Shown: piece after piece, positions 62,274-64,000 of the stretch
Layout: the number at the start of each line of letters is the position of its first letter
Position numbering within the stretch: the first letter of the stretch is position 1
DNA from: an uncultured Ignavibacteria bacterium
Lineage (GTDB): Bacteria; Bacteroidota; Ignavibacteria; SZUA-365
NCBI GenBank assembly: GCA_913061095.1
Contig: CAJXVM010000006.1
Span: 159,962-223,961, forward strand
DNA: 64,000 bases
Reading direction: 5' to 3'
Notes under the pieces: generated by a model
Told to the model about the DNA's origin: nothing
Database searches by the model: none
Seen by the model: only the letters and a program-made list of their open reading frames with translations
Position numbers and translations under genes: made by a program

Positions 62274-62676
62274 CAGCGTCTCCTATGTGTGGAAGAATTG
62301 AACTTTCGCCTCGCAATGAAAAATGGAATCCTGGGGAAATTCGAGATGAGAAAAAAATGCACTCGGTGTGAGTATAACGCCTAAAATGGGGTGGTTCAAT
62401 GTGAATCCGAATCATTATATGTACTGACCAGCTACAGCGAAACCCATGCAAACCCCGAAAACAGCCGCGAAGTGGATCTGTCGTACAACACCGACCTAAA
62501 GGAACAGTGTCTCAGCAAACATCCCAGACCACAGCGATCTGGTACTTCCTGGTCATTTGTCGATGACTAGCATCTTGAGGGGGACACTCTTACTTTAAAG
62601 CCAACGTTGTCCCATACTGCAAGTTCATTCAGGCGCCTACCCGTGGCTTGAACGCAGACCGTTAGGAGAGACACTG
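62274..62676. other. Intergenic region upstream of the integrase
   Basis: About 400 bp without a gene. A GTTGTCCCATA motif (62606-62616) recurs at 63765-63775. A GGAGAG ribosome site precedes the integrase GTG. It probably contains both divergent promoters. Confidence 0.4.
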
Positions 62677-63765
62677 GTGCGACAACCACAAATTCGCTTC
62701 AAATCGGGTGCGTGGAGAGCAATTTTCTACAATCCCTTTTATCGAAATGGAAAACTGCGCTACCGCGAAGAATGGGTGACGCTTAAGGATCCCAAGGGGA
62801 ATCGCATCACAAATCCTGATTCCAGCACTGCGGCAAATAAAGCCTTGCGGTACCTTGACCGGGAACGTGCCGCGAACAAATTGCCGATACGAGGTGAGGA
62901 TCTTACCGTGGACGAGGCGTGCACCACCTTCTTGGATGCAAGGGCTGGGACACTGAAGGATCAAACCCTGCGCACCTACCGCGCAGCGTTCGCGCTCCTG
63001 CTGCCTGATTTCGGAATGATGCGCGTTTCTGCAATGACCAAAGGGGACATTGACGCATACCAGTCTTCCCTCATCCGGACTGGTTACGAAAAAAGTACGG
63101 TTCGCAGTTACGTCAAAGCAGTTACAACCCTCTTCAGCTGGCTGGCGAACGCCGGTTTGATTTCAGAGAGCAGTGCCCCCCGATTCCGACCGGTGCGACC
63201 CGAGGAGAAAAAACGGACCTATCTTCCTTGGACGGATGCTCCGCGATTGCTTGCTGCCGTCGATTCCCCTGAATATCGCGCCGGAGTCGGGCTGGCAATT
63301 TACGCGGGTCTCCGACGCGGCGAGGTGCTGGCCCTATCTTGGAAGAACATCGATTTTGAAGCCGGAGTAATCCACATCCAGAACGATGCCGACTGGTCGA
63401 CGAAAACCGGACGCAACCGTGAAACCGTCATCCTGCCTGATCTGCGACCACTGCTTGAATCGTTGCCGCGACGGGGACCGTTCGTTGTTCTCGATCCGCG
63501 TCACAGACAGACTAAGACTGCTCGCGAGCAGGCACTGATCCGCGCATTCGAACGCGCACGCGATACTGCCGGATTTGCTGAAACACTGCGCTTCCATGAT
63601 CTCCGCGGAAGCTTCGCAACCGAACTCCTTCAGCGTTTCCCTCCCGCCGTCGTGCAGCAGATTCTTGGCCACGCCGATGTGCAGACGACCATGCGCTATT
63701 ACTCGCGGATCGACCCGCAGCGGGCGGTGGAAATTGTCAGGAAAACAATGGTCGGCGACTCCTAG
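62677..63765 (+). CDS. int: Tyrosine integrase of the element
   Basis: 362 aa. An N-terminal arm-binding-like domain (FKSGAWRAIFYNPFYRNGKLRY, a WVTLKDPKGNR segment) precedes the SAM-like core-binding domain (TLRTYRAAFALLLPDFG, STVRSYVKAVTTLFSWL). The catalytic domain carries Arg (YAGLRRGEVLALSW), Lys (STKTGRNR region), HDLRGSFATELL (His..Arg), GHADVQTTMRYY (His and Tyr nucleophile). The start is a GTG at 62677 with an upstream GGAGAG site. It reads toward the right direct repeat, which begins about 160 bp past its stop, the usual int-att order. It presumably catalyses insertion into the DUF72 gene 3' end. Confidence 0.92.
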   Translation: MRQPQIRFKSGAWRAIFYNPFYRNGKLRYREEWVTLKDPKGNRITNPDSSTAANKALRYLDRERAANKLPIRGEDLTVDEACTTFLDARAGTLKDQTLRTYRAAFALLLPDFGMMRVSAMTKGDIDAYQSSLIRTGYEKSTVRSYVKAVTTLFSWLANAGLISESSAPRFRPVRPEEKKRTYLPWTDAPRLLAAVDSPEYRAGVGLAIYAGLRRGEVLALSWKNIDFEAGVIHIQNDADWSTKTGRNRETVILPDLRPLLESLPRRGPFVVLDPRHRQTKTAREQALIRAFERARDTAGFAETLRFHDLRGSFATELLQRFPPAVVQQILGHADVQTTMRYYSRIDPQRAVEIVRKTMVGDS

Positions 63766-63923
63766 TTGTCCCATAGTTTTTCCCATACAATTTGGCGCAA
63801 CCCCTCACTCCATGGCACTCACAAAGAATCGAGGCACATTAGCAGTCTTGCTATAATTGGCTGTATTTAGACAATTTAGCGGTGTTCCGAATGGGGATCG
63901 GGTTGAGGCCACCTACCCATATT
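63766..63923. promoter_or_regulatory. Right attachment arm region
   Basis: Contains GTCCCATA (63768-63775) and TTTCCCATA (about 63778-63786), shared with 31497-31515 near the left end, then an AT-rich tail and a run of Ts directly before the right direct repeat. Likely integrase arm sites. Confidence 0.45.
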
Positions 63924-64000
63924 TTTTTCTCTTTGCAAACAATCATCCGCGCGCTCAGGCAGTGGAAACCGTCTGTCAAATCGCCCAGGTACTGGATGCA
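63924..64000. repeat. Right direct repeat (probable attR), cut by the window end
   Basis: 77 bp identical to 31342-31418. Encodes the same DUF72 C-terminal segment, here without the rest of the gene, which is the expected displaced original 3' end. Continues past the window. Confidence 0.9.

Larger units (their letters stand above)
31342..63923. mobile_element. 32.6-kb integrative element inserted in the DUF72 gene 3' end
   Basis: Delimited by a perfect 77-bp direct repeat (31342-31418 and 63924-64000, the second copy cut by the window edge). A tyrosine integrase (62677-63765) lies about 160 bp inside the right repeat, and an excisionase-like HTH plus a primase-helicase lie near it. Cargo differs from the flanking chromosome: restriction-modification, candidate nucleases, abortive infection, IS remnant, low-GC patches and surface proteins. 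No conjugation or phage structural genes are visible, so it is best described as a non-conjugative, possibly self-replicating, genomic island or satellite-like element. The true crossover point within the repeat is unknown. Confidence 0.85.

Noticed and set aside
31342..64000. Prophage
   Set aside because: No capsid, portal, terminase, tail or lysis genes were found in the element.

Overview
The window looks like a chromosome segment of an FCB-group bacterium (Bacteroidota/Ignavibacteria/Kapabacteria-like). Basis: high GC, secreted proteins with type IX secretion (T9SS) sorting domains of the NYPNPFNP type, and typical housekeeping genes. The phylum is an inference; no rRNA is present to confirm it. 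Two parts can be separated.

Bases 1 to about 31,340 are ordinary chromosome. In order: the 5' part of purF and a PHP-domain phosphoesterase (minus); a DtxR/MntR-type regulator with a perfect palindromic operator, followed by two paralogous outer-membrane MetA-like proteins; Fe superoxide dismutase; a LiaF-like membrane protein; an MscS channel; an amino acid permease fused to EIIA and TrkA-C domains; phosphofructokinase; a DUF362 protein paired with a fused NapH/NapG-like polyferredoxin; a TPR-PAS hybrid histidine kinase; a tightly overlapped nucleoside salvage operon (tdk, nupC, purine nucleoside phosphorylase) running into a putative glycosidase; a second, larger MscS and an HD-like protein; a VWA/Ig-repeat T9SS protein; a hairpin-rich 91-bp tandem repeat; a GH106-like rhamnosidase; and a DUF72 (YecE) gene.

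Bases 31,342 to about 63,923 form a 32.6-kb integrative element in the 3' end of the DUF72 gene. The last 77 bases of the window repeat positions 31342-31418 exactly (both copies cover the DUF72 C-terminal coding sequence), and a tyrosine integrase lies just inside the right copy. I read the two copies as attL and attR. The left end carries a tRNA 3'-end-like fragment and a bidirectional terminator. Cargo, left to right: four consecutive genes that each show a PD-(D/E)XK-nuclease-like motif; an IS3 remnant; a small membrane protein; a histone-H1-like protein; a type I restriction-modification operon (hsdR, hsdS with extra C-terminal domains, hsdM) preceded by a putAbiC-type abortive infection gene and a secreted Cys/His-repeat protein; a tyrosine recombinase followed by a giant secreted FISUMP protein; a frameshifted gene, a remnant of a second copy of that recombinase, and a second giant secreted protein with a T9SS signal; small secreted proteins; and a replication module (primase-helicase fusion, DUF4373-like initiator, excisionase-like HTH, unknown 344-aa protein) beside the integrase.

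The element therefore combines mobility, probable replication, a dense defence block and a repeated 'recombinase plus giant surface protein' unit. The parts most likely to be undescribed are the four-nuclease cluster, the recombinase/giant-protein module and the use of a DUF72 gene as attachment site. All functional statements come from reading translated sequence; no database search was possible.
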